Positions 48,897-60,393 of a stretch of DNA of 64,000 nt are shown here, one piece after another (the stretch's first letter is position 1; the number at the start of each line of letters is the position of its first letter). The notes beneath the pieces were generated by a model. The model was not told where the DNA came from, searched no databases, and saw only the letters and a program-made list of their open reading frames with translations. The position numbers were made by a program, and so were the translations under genes. The stretch covers positions 93,682,501 through 93,746,500 of the forward strand of contig CM073885.1 in assembly GCA_037176705.1 (NCBI GenBank). The letters run 5' to 3'. This DNA is from Molossus alvarezi. Its lineage: Eukaryota > Chordata > Mammalia > Chiroptera > Molossidae.

Positions 48897-49304
48897 TGTA
48901 TTAGTCATAGTTCTCCAGAAGTATTGAACCAATAGGATGATGAGATAGAGGCAGAGAGACAGAGAGAGATTAGAAAGAACTGGCTCACATGATTATGGAG
49001 AATGACAAGTCCCACTATCTAAAGGGTGAAATGGGAAGTTTAAGACCCAAGAGAACCAATATTGTAGTTCCCATCTGAAGACAGGCCAGTCTATGGACCC
49101 AGTAATGTTTCAGTTTGAATTAGGCCTTCAGTTGATCGAATGAAACCCACTCACATTATTGAGGGCAATCTGTTTTACTCAGTCTGCCCATTTAAATATA
49201 ATCGTATCCAAAAACATCCTCACGGAAAACCCAGGATGATTTCTGATCAAGCATCTGTGCACTCTGTGGCCCAGTCAAGTTGACATAAAATTAATCATCA
49301 TACC
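48897..49304 (+). mobile_element. Old LTR, 'TATTAGTCAGGGTTCT' family, copy 2
   Basis: Starts 'tgtattagtcatagttctcc' and ends 'tgacataaaattaatcatca'. Between lie 'gaactggctcacatgattat' and 'aggccttcagttgatcg'. Same order and orientation as the copies at 16863 and 50590. Confidence 0.65.
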
Positions 49305-50589
49305 ATGTTATATACAGAACTTGTTATACGATTATTTTCCAGTCCACAACAAACGATCACCCTATCACTTGGGCCTGCATGAGTAGATTTGACTGAGCCT
49401 CACCTGGCATTGAACTGAGTACAAAAACATATGCACATGCTATAACAGTATTTTGCCTTTCACAACTTAACAACTCTTGGCATGCAGGGGTCTGAATCCT
49501 TTTGGCAACAGTGCAATATTAAATTATATTGCAATGATTCAATGAAAAGTTTCCAATATATGAACACAGATGATAGAACAAGCTATGTCTGATGCATGTA
49601 AAACATGAGTGAATCTGGCAAAGCAAGTTAACTGATGGCCTCTGATGTTTTAAATTCAGCAAATAACGTCCTTGATATTTTGTGCTGCTTTATTTCATAC
49701 TTAAAGTTATTTTCTATTAAATTTTTACTAACTTTTGCAATATCAATATCTGAGTCCTCTTTGTACTAACCCCTAGCAGCCATACTTTGTTCATATTTAT
49801 GGGTCACAGATCATTACTTGAGAAAGTAGCACTTTGAACATCAACTCTTTGAAATTCACTGCAAAACATCCATGAAACCATCTGGAATGGAAGAGTTTTC
49901 CATATAATAAAAAGAAATTAAATAAATAAATAATGAAAAGAAATAAGCATATTCTAGATTCTGGAAGGAAGTTAAACAATCCTTCATTGATAGTTTGGAA
50001 TTAAGAATCAGTGTCTGTTTGGAATCTTCTTCTTTATACTTATTTCCTGTTTCTCCTCCAGCAGCTGGGTTTCTCAGTGTATTTAGTAAAACCATTGTGT
50101 CAGTTCAGCTGTCATGCAAGAGCCCTCTCTGCCCATTAACTTCCTGGCTGTATACCATATACTGGCAAGCAAACTGCCTCTGGACATGGCTGCCTTTTGC
50201 AGTTTCAGTCTCCTTCAAAAGCACGTCAACAAAAGCATTTTTTGGTCTGAGACCTTAGAACAGAAATCACCTTCTTCTCTGCCGATCATATTTTTGGCCT
50301 TTGATTACTAACCTGATGAAATTCAATGAGACCTCCAACTTAGAATGACTTACTGTGTTTTACTTAGAAACAAATCAGTTTGACATCTAAACCCAGAGCA
50401 AGAGTTCTTAATCCCTGGGCACCTTGTATGTGTATGCAAAATTTTATATGTGCGTGCATCTAAACACATCTTCCTGGGTAGGGAGTCTGTATGTACCATT
50501 CGATGAGTCTTAACTATATAGTATTCCTCATCCCAAATAGGTAAAGTCATTGAACCATTAGAAAGAATCAAGTTTAACCAATTTCCTTC
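49305..50589. other. Unique DNA, no gene seen
   Basis: Small overlapping frames (87 and 65 codons, 49995-50311) lack any domain. Confidence 0.45.
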
Positions 50590-50612
50590 TGTATTAGGGT
50601 TCTCCAAAGAAA

Positions 50613-50676
<64 letters not shown>

Positions 50677-51006
50677 AAGATTGACTCATGCATTTGTGGG
50701 AGTTAACAATTCTAAATTCACAGGACGGGCTGTCAGGCTGCATTTTTGGACAAGAGCTGTTTTCACAACCTTAAGTCCAAAAGCAGTCTGAAATCAGAAT
50801 TCCTTTTTCTTTGGGGTAACTTCAGTCTTTTTACTTAAGGCCTTCATCTGATTCAATCAGGCCCACCTACATTAGGAAGAATGATCTGTTTTACTTGAAG
50901 TCTACTGACTTAAATGTTAGTCACATCTAAAATAATACCTTCACAATAATGTCAAAAATTGGGTTCCATGGCCTAGCCAAGGTGACATATAAAATTAACA
51001 ATCACA
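50590..51006 (+). mobile_element. Old LTR, same family, copy 3, with (AG)28
   Basis: Begins 'tgtattagggttctccaaag', ends 'aaaattaacaatcaca', with TG...CA termini and flanking pentamers CCTTC and CGTTC (four of five match). (AG)n of 28 units at 50617-50672 expanded from the element's own AGAGAG run. 'ttaaggccttcatctgattc' and 'cactatg-like gcctagcc' blocks match the other copies. Confidence 0.72.
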
Positions 51007-51936
51007 CGTTCTATGCTTAAGGGCACTGTTCCAGGCACTCTCTTTTGATAGTAGTATCCTGACTCACAATAAACATTCAATAAATGTTAGCTTTGTATTT
51101 ACACATTTCAGCCTTCTGTTTGACTTCATATCTGCGAGGGGACACCTTTCAAAACTTGGTTAAAAGTACAATGGATGAGAATCTCTTTATCCTAACTGTC
51201 CTCAAAAAACTTGCCTGAATCTGTATCTGTACAAGAAGGATATCATGTATACCATAAAACCACTTTGCCAACATGCAGAGCTAATGTCAATAAAAACAAT
51301 TAATCAAGTTAAAGGTTAAGTAGGTAGGAAAAAAATACCCACAACAATGCCTATAATGAAAATAGAACAGTATAAAGAGAAAACAAAGAGAACTTAGAGG
51401 TAAATCTTTGCCTTTGCCCGCCAAATTACTAATTGATTTGCTCCTGAACTAGGACACAGTCACAGAATCTTAAAGACCAGTTTTCCAAAAACGTATACTG
51501 CCTAAATTCAAACTGTCTAGTCACTGTTTAGCAATTCTGTCTTTAATTTACTGTTCATTGCCTATGGAAATAATTCTTCGGTTCAGAAGGGAGGTTAGGA
51601 AAAGGAAATAGATAGTAGTTGCAACCATTTTTCTGCGGTGAAAAGAAACTATTTTTGGAGGTCCTACACTCAACTATATAAACTATTTCACACCTTTTCC
51701 ATACTTTTCTATCTTCTCTTGACCACTTTCCCCTCCCCTTCCTTGCCTCCTGAAAGATCACCTTACAGTCTGCAAATTAAAACTATCTTCATTCTACCTC
51801 AATTTAGCTCTTTCTTGACACTCATTTTCTTTTTACCTTTCCTTACCCCTCAGCAGAAAGGGCACAAGTGTCCTTGTCAAAGCGAACTTCAATGAATGAC
51901 CTATGTCTTTGCTTTTCCTCTCCCCCTCTAAGACTT
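51007..51936. other. Unique DNA, no gene seen
   Basis: Small overlapping frames around 51555-51895 lie on both strands in pyrimidine-rich sequence; none shows a domain. Confidence 0.45.
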
Positions 51937-52112
51937 GAGTACTTCAGCATGTGCTCTGAGGACACTAGCATCTGAAACATCTTCTACTTTTTTAAAGTTC
52001 TTTCTTCTGGTCTCCACCTTGATCTCACTGAATTAGAATTTCTGGACTGAGGCCTCAAATCTGAATTTTTAACTAAACTTTCCAGGTATCATACCAAAGT
52101 TTGAAACACTGC
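51937..52112 (+). mobile_element. MER5A-like hAT-Charlie MITE
   Basis: 'ctgaggacactagcatctga', 'ctcactgaattagaatttct', 'ctgaatttttaactaaactt', 'accaaagtttgaaacactgc' follow the MER5A order. Diverged, with no clear 8-bp duplication. Confidence 0.65.
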
Positions 52113-53944
52113 TCTTGACAATTTCTATCGATAGTTGTCTCTTTCGCTAACAGACTCAGAAACTCCCTCTTAACTGGCTCAAAAATTGGCTCCCATTCTT
52201 CAGTATCATCTATAACTTTCACTCGGAGGTCACTTATTACCTCCTAGATGGGCACTAAACTGGCCTTTTCTTTTCCCTGTGCTTCCTGACCTCTCTGCAA
52301 CGTAACAGAGTAATCACGCCAAAAAGCATTTAACCTCTGAAATGTAAGTTTGTGCACACTTGGCCAAAGAGAAATGAAAGACAATGATAACATAAGAGGG
52401 TGATTTTTATGTGCTATTCTAGCCTCTGGTCCAAAAGAGGCATTGAATAGGATACTTGAACCCACCATCAACTCAGAAAGTCTCTCACAGTATAAGCTAC
52501 TTGCTCACTGAGTATGAGTCCAGTGTTGAAAACTGTCTTTTGCATTCAACATGGTCTCTACATGAAACTAAACTATGTCTTATGGTTCTGGAAAAGGAAG
52601 AAGAAAGGAGAAGAGAAAGGAAGGGAGGGAGAGAAGAAGGAAGGGGAGGGGAGACTATTTCAATTTGAGGAAGAAAACAAAACTTGTGTTGAATTTTTAT
52701 AGATAAACTGTGTGCCAATATCTAACAGGACATCTTATGAACTCTGTAAAATAGTTTTACCTTTACACCATTTTCAACCTATGTCATGAATTAAGAATCT
52801 AACCCATGAGTAAGATAAAAATTCATTGTCTACTCTTTTTAAATCACTTCAGTCCTTCCTTAGATTCAACAATGTATTCTCATCTCGTTTTTCTCTTATA
52901 TCTTACTGTTCCTTCTTGGGTCTTCCTAACTGGTTCCTTTCCCTAAAACTGAATGCATTTTTAGCCCCTCTTATTTTTCCTACTGCCTTTACTTTCTCTG
53001 GCTTTTTGAACTAACGAGTCCCAGTGTAGGACAACACCATTGTTTAGTTACTCAATTAAGTCCAGCCAAGGACATAAGTCTTCCAGTTGAAACAATCATA
53101 TCATTTATTAGATTTAAAATTGAGTCATAGTAATGGAACATAGTCACAGATGTCAAGATCCAAAACTTGCTCCCCAAGTTTCTTTGTTGCCTTTCAGGTC
53201 CATCGCTTTGGTACTTGGAGACAAACTGCCAGTGCCGGTGTCACTTGGAAGTCACAAGAATCCCCTGTTCCTTCCTATACTAACTCTGGACACACGTTTA
53301 AGTGTCTGCCTTGACCTCCCATTCAGTGGGCTGACTCACTGGCCTATGCTCTTAGACACTGTCAGCTTTGCTAATTCTACATTCTATCATACAATAAAAA
53401 CGAAGAACTGACCAGTAGCTGATGAGATCAATCAAAGCCTAGACACAACAGTTCCAGTGGGTCCAGGCGTGGAGACTGGAGCTGAAAGTAAAAGACATGA
53501 AGTGACAGGGAAATTCTCACCTTGCAAGAGTTTAGCCTTTCAGGCACTTTTCATTTCATAACTACCATCCAATATTAGACTGAGCTTTCATAGTGACTTT
53601 CACAATTTATGATATGCTCTGACGTTTATTCAGAAAACCACACATTTCTATGTTTGAAAATATCAAAGAATCACTATGAATCTAGTTCTAATCAGATCCT
53701 TGCCATTAGTTAAGTATAAATTTAGCAGCATTCAAAGGATATGGCTTTAGGAACATAAAAGTTATCCTATCATGCTAAAAAATCACTGAAAACACCGTTT
53801 TATAAGAGAAATTGATGGCAGCTATATTAACCAAAGTATATTTGCATAGGAAAATTTTAAGAAGTATATCTTTATTTCTATTAGACGAAGGTATGTGCAA
53901 GTCTCCACTCAAATATAAGCACGTCAAGTTATAGAATATTTCAT
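52113..53944. other. Unique DNA with a GGAA-rich patch, no gene seen
   Basis: Purine-rich (GGAA/GGGA) sequence at 52594-52662. Frames up to 92 codons (53133-53411) carry no domain I know. Confidence 0.45.
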
Positions 53945-54080
53945 AGTTGGAAAAGGCTTAATTATGAAGTCCAGCACTTTCATTTTATAGATGAAGCTAC
54001 CTTGCAAAGGCAGACTAAATAACAAGTCTTACATCTGGTTATTGGTATTACTAATTCTAGAGCTCTTCTCCAATGCTATT
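53945..54080 (-). mobile_element. MIR SINE fragment, reversed
   Basis: 'tcattttatagatgaagcta', 'gcaaaggcagactaaataac', 'aagtcttacatctggttat' resemble the reverse MIR core. Confidence 0.45.
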
Positions 54081-54609
54081 TTGTTTATGCAACAATTGTC
54101 TATTGAGCACTTTTTCTATGTACTGGAGCAATGATGAATGGAATGATACTTTCCCCAAAATGCCCACTGTGCAAAGGGAAGATCATACATGCAAATAATG
54201 CAACCCAAATATCAACTACCTCAGCCTTAAGTGACCACGCTTCCTTTAATATTTAAATGAATTCACTTAAGCTCCTATCATGTATATATATATATATATA
54301 GTGGAAATCACACCCTTCTTTCCCACCTATTAACTTTTCTAGAGGTTCATGTTTCTAACTAATCTTCGGCTTCAATTTCAGCTTTTGATGAATTCTCACA
54401 CTTACCTTCTAACATTTGTGACCAAATCACTCTAATAGGGGAATACAGATCATTTATCTCAGATTTCCAAAAGCTCTCATAAATGCAAGACCTTGATATT
54501 TAACTTTGTTTTCTGAAAGTTGGGTATAGTGAACAGGTATTAAATCAGAACTGTAGCTCTTGGAATCTTTTCATTGTAATCAGAAAAAGCAAAAAAATAC
54601 TCAGCTGGT
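54081..54609. other. Unique DNA with (TA)n
   Basis: (TA)9-10 ends at 54300. No gene seen. Confidence 0.45.
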
Positions 54610-55570
54610 CCTAAACCATTCATTCATTTAATAAACAGTCATTGGCTCAGGCACTGGGGAATCAGTAGTAAAAATGTCAAAAATCCCTGATCTCAGGGAG
54701 ATAAATTTTTCTTAGGGGAAAACAGATAAAAAGCAAGTAAGTAAATAAATATGTATGTGCTGTGATCATACTAGAGAGATTACGGCAAGGAAGGGCACAA
54801 GGTATAGCTCATCTTTTAGACGGGAATCAATGAAAAACTCACTGAAAAGGTGGCATTCAAAGAGAAACCTGAGGACTTGAGGAAGTGAGGCATGTGGGCA
54901 TCTGAGAAAAGGGAGTTCTAGGCAGAGTGAACAGCAGATGCAGAGATGCTGAACTCGGCATGTTTGAAGAAAAGCAAGGAGGTGAGCTTGTCTTAGCATG
55001 TGGTTCTCAACCTTCCTCATGCCATGACCCTTTAACACAGTTCCTCATGTTGTGGTGACCCCCAACCATAAAATTATTTTTGTTGCTACCTCATAACTGT
55101 AATTTTGCTACTGCTATGTCGTAGGCGACCCCTATGAAAGGGTCATTTGACCCCCAAAGGGGTTGCGACCCACAGGTTGAGAACCGCTGTCTTAGGCAGT
55201 GACACAGCAGAAAAGCAGTATGTAAGGTTTGGATGATAACTGGGGTCCATATCCTAGAGAGCTTTTTAGGCCAATGTAGGGACTTGGGCATTTATTCATA
55301 ATGAAAGTTTATGATACTGGCATGGTCCGACTTATATTTACAGAGAATCAGAGTTTATGGAATAGAGAACAGGATGGCAAGAGTAGAAGCAGAGAGGCAT
55401 TTGGGAAGCTATGGTTATAATCCAGGTGAGAGAAGATGTAGTTTAGATGAGGGTGGTAGTAATGGAAATAATGAGAGGTGGTGAGAATCTGGACATATTT
55501 TGATGGAAAAGCTGACAAGATTTTCTAATGCATTTGATGTGGGTTGTAAGAGAAAGAACAACCGGGGAGA
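54610..55570 (+). mobile_element. Ancient mammalian repeat split by a SPIN MITE
   Basis: Starts like an L2-type tail ('ccattcattcatttaataaa', 'tggctcaggcactgggga'), then 'ggtggcattcaaagagaaac', 'ttctaggcagagtgaacagc', 'gagagctttttaggccaatg', 'taatccaggtgagagaagat', 'ggtggtgagaatctggacat'. I recognise the order as a widespread old mammalian interspersed repeat but do not assign its family. Interrupted at 54999-55189. A 90-codon minus frame is chance. Confidence 0.5.
54999..55189 (-). mobile_element. SPIN-type hAT MITE
   Basis: 191 bp. The right end reads GGTTGAGAACCGCTG and the left TGTGGTTCTCAACC, a terminal inverted repeat. Inside are 'ggtggtgacccccaaccataa', 'taatttttgctactg-like' blocks, 'gaaagggtcatttgaccccc' and 'ggggttgcgacccacaggtt'. 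This is the layout of SPIN (Space Invaders) non-autonomous elements and of the related rodent hAT MITEs. Flanks TCTTAGCA and TCTTAGGC share the first six of eight bases. It codes for nothing and would have needed an autonomous SPIN transposase. Confidence 0.85.
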
Positions 55571-57657
55571 TGTATGGCTCCCCATATGGTCAAAGGATAA
55601 CTGCTATCAGAAATTGAAGGTATACGTCTTCACATGCAGTAGGACAATTAGTACATCCAAAGACAAAAAGTCTTGAGACTGCTGAATGGATCTTTCCAAA
55701 GCCACCCCCTGTGCTCAGAAAAAAAAAAAAGTTCTGAATGAATTTTAAGCCTAGATTTCAAACCAATCACTAAATGATACTGTGGGAATCACCTGAGTGT
55801 GTAGACCAATCTCCTATCACTGTTGGAGGAGAAAGAAAGGTTAATCCAACCTAAACAAAATGATTGCCACATAATCAAAGAAGAGTGAAAGAGATGTTAT
55901 TAAAACAGGCACAATGCCCACTGCAAAGGCACAGAGGACTGAATGACTTAAAATTAAATATGATATGGAACTATTCTTACAAAGTCTTTGGCAATTCGTG
56001 TTGGGGAAATTTCACTGACTGATGTTTCTAATGAGGTTCACCAAAAAAGAGGGGTTCATGTTGCATACTCCTCTTTCCCTCAAAATCTTCATCATTATTT
56101 CTCTTCATATTAATTCTCAGGCTCCCTAAACCCCTCTCTCCAATATTGCCACCAGAATATTCAAAATTCCCATCACCTTTTGGTTCATTATGCAGAAAAA
56201 TTAGCCTCAAGTCAGTTTTGTATACATACAAATTAATTGGCCTGTAAAAAGGAAGGAATGTTCACTCCAGATACGAACACCTTAGCAGGAAAGAACTTAC
56301 AGACATTTTGAAATGTTGTGTTGTTGTTTTTTTTTCTTTAAACACATATAAAATTTTTATTCTTCCCCTCTCAACTCTGTGAGAGGGAACGACATGAATC
56401 TTCCTAAAGATACCCAAATTGCAATTAGAAAACAGAAGCAGCAAGAAAACTCAGATTATGCATGTTTATCTGAGAAGTTTTTTTTTTGTTTATTGTTTTT
56501 AAAAGATGTTTTCCCATATTTTACAATAATTATTCAGCGAATCGAGAACTCTGAGTAAGCTGTGTATGAAATGCCCTAATAACTAAGTAGAATGGGAATC
56601 TAATTCTGCCCAGCATGGTGATAAGGATAGGTATAGATTATCTTATGGGCAATACTGAAGTTATAGTTTCTAAGAGATAAAACTGTATTCCAAAAAGATA
56701 ACTCTAACAAGGAGAAGCAGTTAGGAGGATGATGAGTAAAACTAGATACTACGCAGTCCATTAGGAAGCTACAATAGCCTAGTAAAGATGGGATGAGGGA
56801 CTGGCCCAAAGCAGTGACAGAAAGGTTGGAAAGTTTTATAGATAATTATGATGTTGAATTATTATGTCGCCTCTCTAATATTTCATACAAAACTCGCTAT
56901 AGCAATATGTGGACGATAGCTTTGGAAGTTTACGATTGAACAATTTTTTATTTTTGCCCTTAAATACAGTCTGGTTAGATCAATCAAGATTTGTTTCCCT
57001 GCATTTTATTCCATTTAGACCAATAAAATGGCTCCTTTCTGGAATTTGCAGTGGGGTGAAGGTAGCACCTGATGACCTGATGAGACTGTTTGTTGTTATC
57101 ACGAGGATTCCAAAAGCTGCTCTGATTCTTCTCTTTTAGATTTTTCACATTCCCTTTTAAGTAAGCTAATCTTATATCTCCCTATATTCTTCCAAGAAGT
57201 CATTTTCTGCCTCTATTAGCTAGGATGGGCTTCTATTCCTTACAACAAAAGGAAACTAACTAATATAAAAGTATAAGAACAAATGAGTCACTTATTACTC
57301 AGTCTAGTAGCTTTCGTATCATTTCCAGGTACCTCCAAATACTGAACAAGAGAAAATGTTCTTCAAACATGAGAAACATAGTGTTTAATGTGTCTAATAG
57401 AAATGTGTTCTTCAACACTAGAACAAATTATAAAGGATACAGTAACTGGCTTAGATCCTGTGAGACATGGCAAAGAACAAAATGGATATTATGTATCCTA
57501 GGACTTTATGATTGTACAACTCCCTTAGCCATGTCTGAGGATTATATGCAAATACTGAGCAAATCTAATTTAGTCCTTGGTGTCTAGCAGGGTGGACCAC
57601 CTGCCAAGTTCATGAACTTTATCATCAAAATAATCTGGGAATTTCTGAGCTTTCATT
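55571..57657. other. Unique DNA, no gene seen
   Basis: Frames of 60-76 codons without domains. A short 'ctctattagctaggatggg' word near 57214 hints at an LTR-type remnant. No supported gene. Confidence 0.4.
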
Positions 57658-57658
57658 G

Positions 57659-57705
<47 letters not shown>
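57658..57705. repeat. (GCT)14 trinucleotide tract
   Basis: GCT GTT followed by 14 uninterrupted GCT units (57664-57705). On the minus strand it reads as AGC/CAG/GCA and would give poly-Ala in a 68-codon frame (57570-57776), for which I see no other sign of being a gene. It lies in otherwise unique sequence. Confidence 0.95.
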
Positions 57706-58552
57706 AAATTCCATGTTGTAGTTTGTGGGTGAATTAAAAAACCTTCCATCAAGACTTTAAATTGGTGCATTTGCAAATAATAAAAAAGCCTAGGTGGATA
57801 AATTTAAAATCATCTTTTAGGTTCTCTAAGTGTACAGGAATAAAACTGAATGGAACCAGCAAGTTCTTTCTGCTCAGTTTGCCCCCAAGTTTAGGTGATG
57901 GCCAGACTCCTCTAACTGACCATACCTGGATCCTTCTGGATTCTGAAGATGAAGGTACTGCCTGATTTATCTACTAAGTAGGGAATATGGCTCCTTCCAC
58001 AGTAGAAATCAAGCTGAAATTTACAATACTGGAACTGGAGGTGGAGGGATGAATGGAAGGAAAAAAAAAAAAAAAACATATTGAAAAATCCTGGAAGCTG
58101 ATACATATCAGTGCTGAAAACATTGGCAGATTGCCAGCAAGTATTTTGGCAGAAGGTAGTCAAGTTAGAAGAGCTAACTTTAGAATGAGAAAAGGCAGTT
58201 AACTGGAGAAAAAGCAAAAACAAAAACGAATAAAGGGGGAAAAATATAAAGGAACCATCAGAGTTTAACTCAAGAGGAAACATTGATAGCCCCTCTGTTT
58301 TAATAAAAAATAAATAAATAAAAATACAAAATACAGAAAAGTACAAGTTTCCTTGGCTGAAGAATTGCTGAAAATGAAAACCCATTATAACTAAGCAACA
58401 ACATCAACGATTTCTCTTACTTAGTATGTGGTCTAACCAACAGGACAAAATTAGAATATTGGTAAATAAAATGCATTTTCCTTGACCCTGACAAAATACA
58501 TCTGAAAACTAAAGGCCTTCTGTTCTCCAAAGCCGAGATGGTGGAGGTGACA
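57706..58552. other. Unique DNA, no gene seen
   Basis: A 157-codon minus frame (57912-58385) is rich in Phe because it crosses A/T runs. It shows no domain and is treated as chance. Confidence 0.45.
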
Positions 58553-59770
58553 TTTTTTTCCTCATAAAGATATTTTATTTAGCTTCTTGCCTGGCTGGTG
58601 CGGCTCAGTGGTTGAGCCTGGACCCACGCACCAAGAGGTCACTGGTTCCATACCCAGTCAGGACACATGCCCAGGTTGTGGGCCCGATCCCCAGTGGGGG
58701 GCATGCAGGAGGTGGTTAATCGATGTTCTCTCGTGGATGTTTCTCTCTCTCTCTCCCTCTTCCTCTCTCTCTAAAATCAATAAAGAAAAAAACATTTTAA
58801 TAACAAAAAAAAAAGATATTTTATTTAGCTTCTAAATAATCCAGAGCAGAGAGAAGAAATAACCACAAATTAATCCGTCCAATCCCCAGCTGGGACCCCA
58901 AATCTCTGTCTCAGGCCCCCGTGCCCCTCTACCCTGGGGCCCTCGGCCTGTAACCGGTGCTGACCCCTCCTCTCTGAGGCAGAGGAAACCCCGAACTGAT
59001 ACAGGAAAAGAAAGCGAGATCTAAAACCAAACAAGCCACGGAGACAGGCAGCACAAACCTGTGGTGAGGTCGTGTCGGCATCGGTCGGTGCCCAGCCTGG
59101 GGCGAGGAAACTTGTAGGCCTTGGCAGGTGTCCGGCCTCCGAGTGGCCACAGCCCGTGTCCTCTCGCCCTGGAAGCAGCAGCCGGCGGGGCTGCGGCCTC
59201 GACGTGACGGCCCCTGGAGTAGTGGCCCCAGAAAAGGTGTGAGCTTCGCGCGGTGCTGGGCAGCGTGGGCCGCCTGCCGCGCTCTGGCTCTGCGGCCGCT
59301 GTGTGCCCGGATCTGCTTCCAGGAGAAGCCCGTGGCCTCGGCTGGAGCCTCTGCTCTTTCCATTCTGTGTGCATCAGGAAGGAGGCCCCGTTGGAGGGTG
59401 CGAAGGTGCTAGCTTCCTTGAGGAGGGACCTGAAGCCCAGCAGGATAGTCCTAAGGATCTGGATGAAGTCGCCTGCTCCGAGTGCAGCTCCAGGCTCAGG
59501 GCGGGTCATGGACCCAGGGTGGGAGATGCAGATGCCCAGGTGCCCGCACCCGAGAGGCCTTCGTGGGAACTGCGGGCCTGCCTTGAAGTAGCAGCCCTCG
59601 GGGTAGGTGTTGGGGGGCCCCAAGATGGCCACCTCCCCATTGTACAGGTCGCCTCTGTCCACCAGAGTCACCTGGAAAGTCTTCGCCTGTTCCTCCTGCA
59701 GCCCCTGGAGCTGGAGCAGCAGCGGCTTCTGCAAGCTGGGCACTAGCAGTCTTAGCAGGAAACTGCTTAT
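58553..59770 (-). pseudogene. CDC34: Processed pseudogene of CDC34 (UBE2R1), E2 ubiquitin-conjugating enzyme
   Basis: Parent: the E2 partner of SCF ubiquitin ligases. A minus-strand frame (59021-59803) follows the CDC34 start: residues 18-38 carry LLVPS.QK and LQGLQEE, then VTLVDRGDLYNGEVAILGPPNTY (about 46-67) and YFKA. Later LRTILL, STFAP and WKE match the C-terminal half of the UBC fold. About 23 residues are missing between the FP and the CIS motif, including the HPN motif, although a Cys (near residue 92) aligned with the catalytic one remains. The initiator codon is CTG (59758-59756). After WKE the frame departs from CDC34. Downstream GC-rich sequence resembles a 3' UTR and ends with AATAAA (58579-58574) and a 7-base A tail (58559-58553). 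No introns. LVPS at the start favours CDC34 over UBE2R2. Interrupted by a Ves at 58588-58811. Confidence 0.85.
58588..58811 (+). mobile_element. Ves SINE inside the CDC34 pseudogene
   Basis: 'tgcctggctggtgcggctca', 'caccaagaggtcactggttc', 'ggcccgatccccagtgggg', TC tract, 'aaaatcaataaagaaaaaaa'. A target duplication of about 21 bases (around GATATTTTATTTAGC) flanks it (58566-58587 and 58812-58833). It landed on the pseudogene's poly(A) signal, so it is younger than the pseudogene. Confidence 0.95.
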
Positions 59771-59780
59771 CTTCCCAATG
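59040..59780. other. GC- and CpG-rich island inherited from the pseudogene
   Basis: A sharp rise in G+C and CpG in an AT-rich setting. It coincides with the CDC34 retrocopy, so the composition is explained by its parent. No promoter is implied. Open frames of 144, 147, 113, 112 and 94 codons on other frames result from the low stop-codon density. Confidence 0.7.
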
Positions 59781-59829
59781 CAGGTGGCGGGAGAGCACAT
59801 CAATAACTCTACAAGTATTCTTTAAGTAT

Positions 59830-60210
59830 ACAGTCAATTTATTTGAAACATTGTTTATTAATTGACTTACAGAGTAAATAACTTGAGAAGGAGATTTTGA
59901 ATTAATTGTGAAAAGTATTTAACAGAAGATAGCATTTAAATATAATGGAGTAACCTAAAAGTTTAAAAAGCAGAAGATGAAGGAAACTTCCTTGATAACC
60001 AACTGGAAAATAATTTCATTTCCTATATATTGAGTTGTTTCCCTCCTATAAAATAATATTTTGCTTGTGTTTTTGCTTACCTGGATGACAGTCGCTGGCA
60101 GAAGTGTAATGGTATGTTATACATATGGCTTCATGGTCTTTTGCCTTTCATTTCTTAAAAACATTGTTACTTTTATGAGCTAAGGAAAGTTACTTTAATA
60201 ATTAAACTTT
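59830..60210. other. Unique AT-rich DNA, no gene seen
   Basis: No feature recognised. Confidence 0.45.
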
Positions 60211-60226
60211 TAAATATACTATATAT

Positions 60227-60310
60227 TCTCTCTCTCTCTCTTCCTCTCTCCCTCCCACTCTATCTGAAGATAAATGCAAAAATGTCCTTGGGTGAGGATA
60301 AAAAAATAAA
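60227..60310 (+). mobile_element. Strongly 5'-truncated Ves SINE (3' end only)
   Basis: Only the TC tract, 'ccactctatctgaagataaa', 'gtccttgggtgaggat' and the A-rich tail are present; both Pol III boxes are absent. A perfect 16-base duplication TAAATATACTATATAT at 60211-60226 and 60311-60326 shows it inserted in this short form and did not lose its 5' part later. Confidence 0.93.
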
Positions 60311-60393
60311 TAAATATACTATATATCAAGCTTGTATTATAGGTGCATTCAAAGTATATGCAAAAAGTTTTAATGATCAAAATTGGAGAATAA

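Noticed and set aside
57570..57776. Poly-Ala protein encoded over the GCT tract
   Set aside because: The frame exists only because a microsatellite has no stops; nothing else supports a gene.
57912..58385. 157-codon minus frame rich in Phe
   Set aside because: It crosses A/T-rich tracts that translate as poly-Phe; no domain, no start context, no splice sites.
59040..59780. CpG island promoter
   Set aside because: The GC-rich block coincides with the CDC34 retrocopy, whose parent mRNA is GC-rich; I see no first exon.
59021..59803. 260-codon minus-strand frame as a real gene
   Set aside because: The E2 fold lacks the HPN region, the ancestral start codon is CTG, the C-terminal half no longer follows CDC34, and the copy is intronless with a poly(A) remnant.
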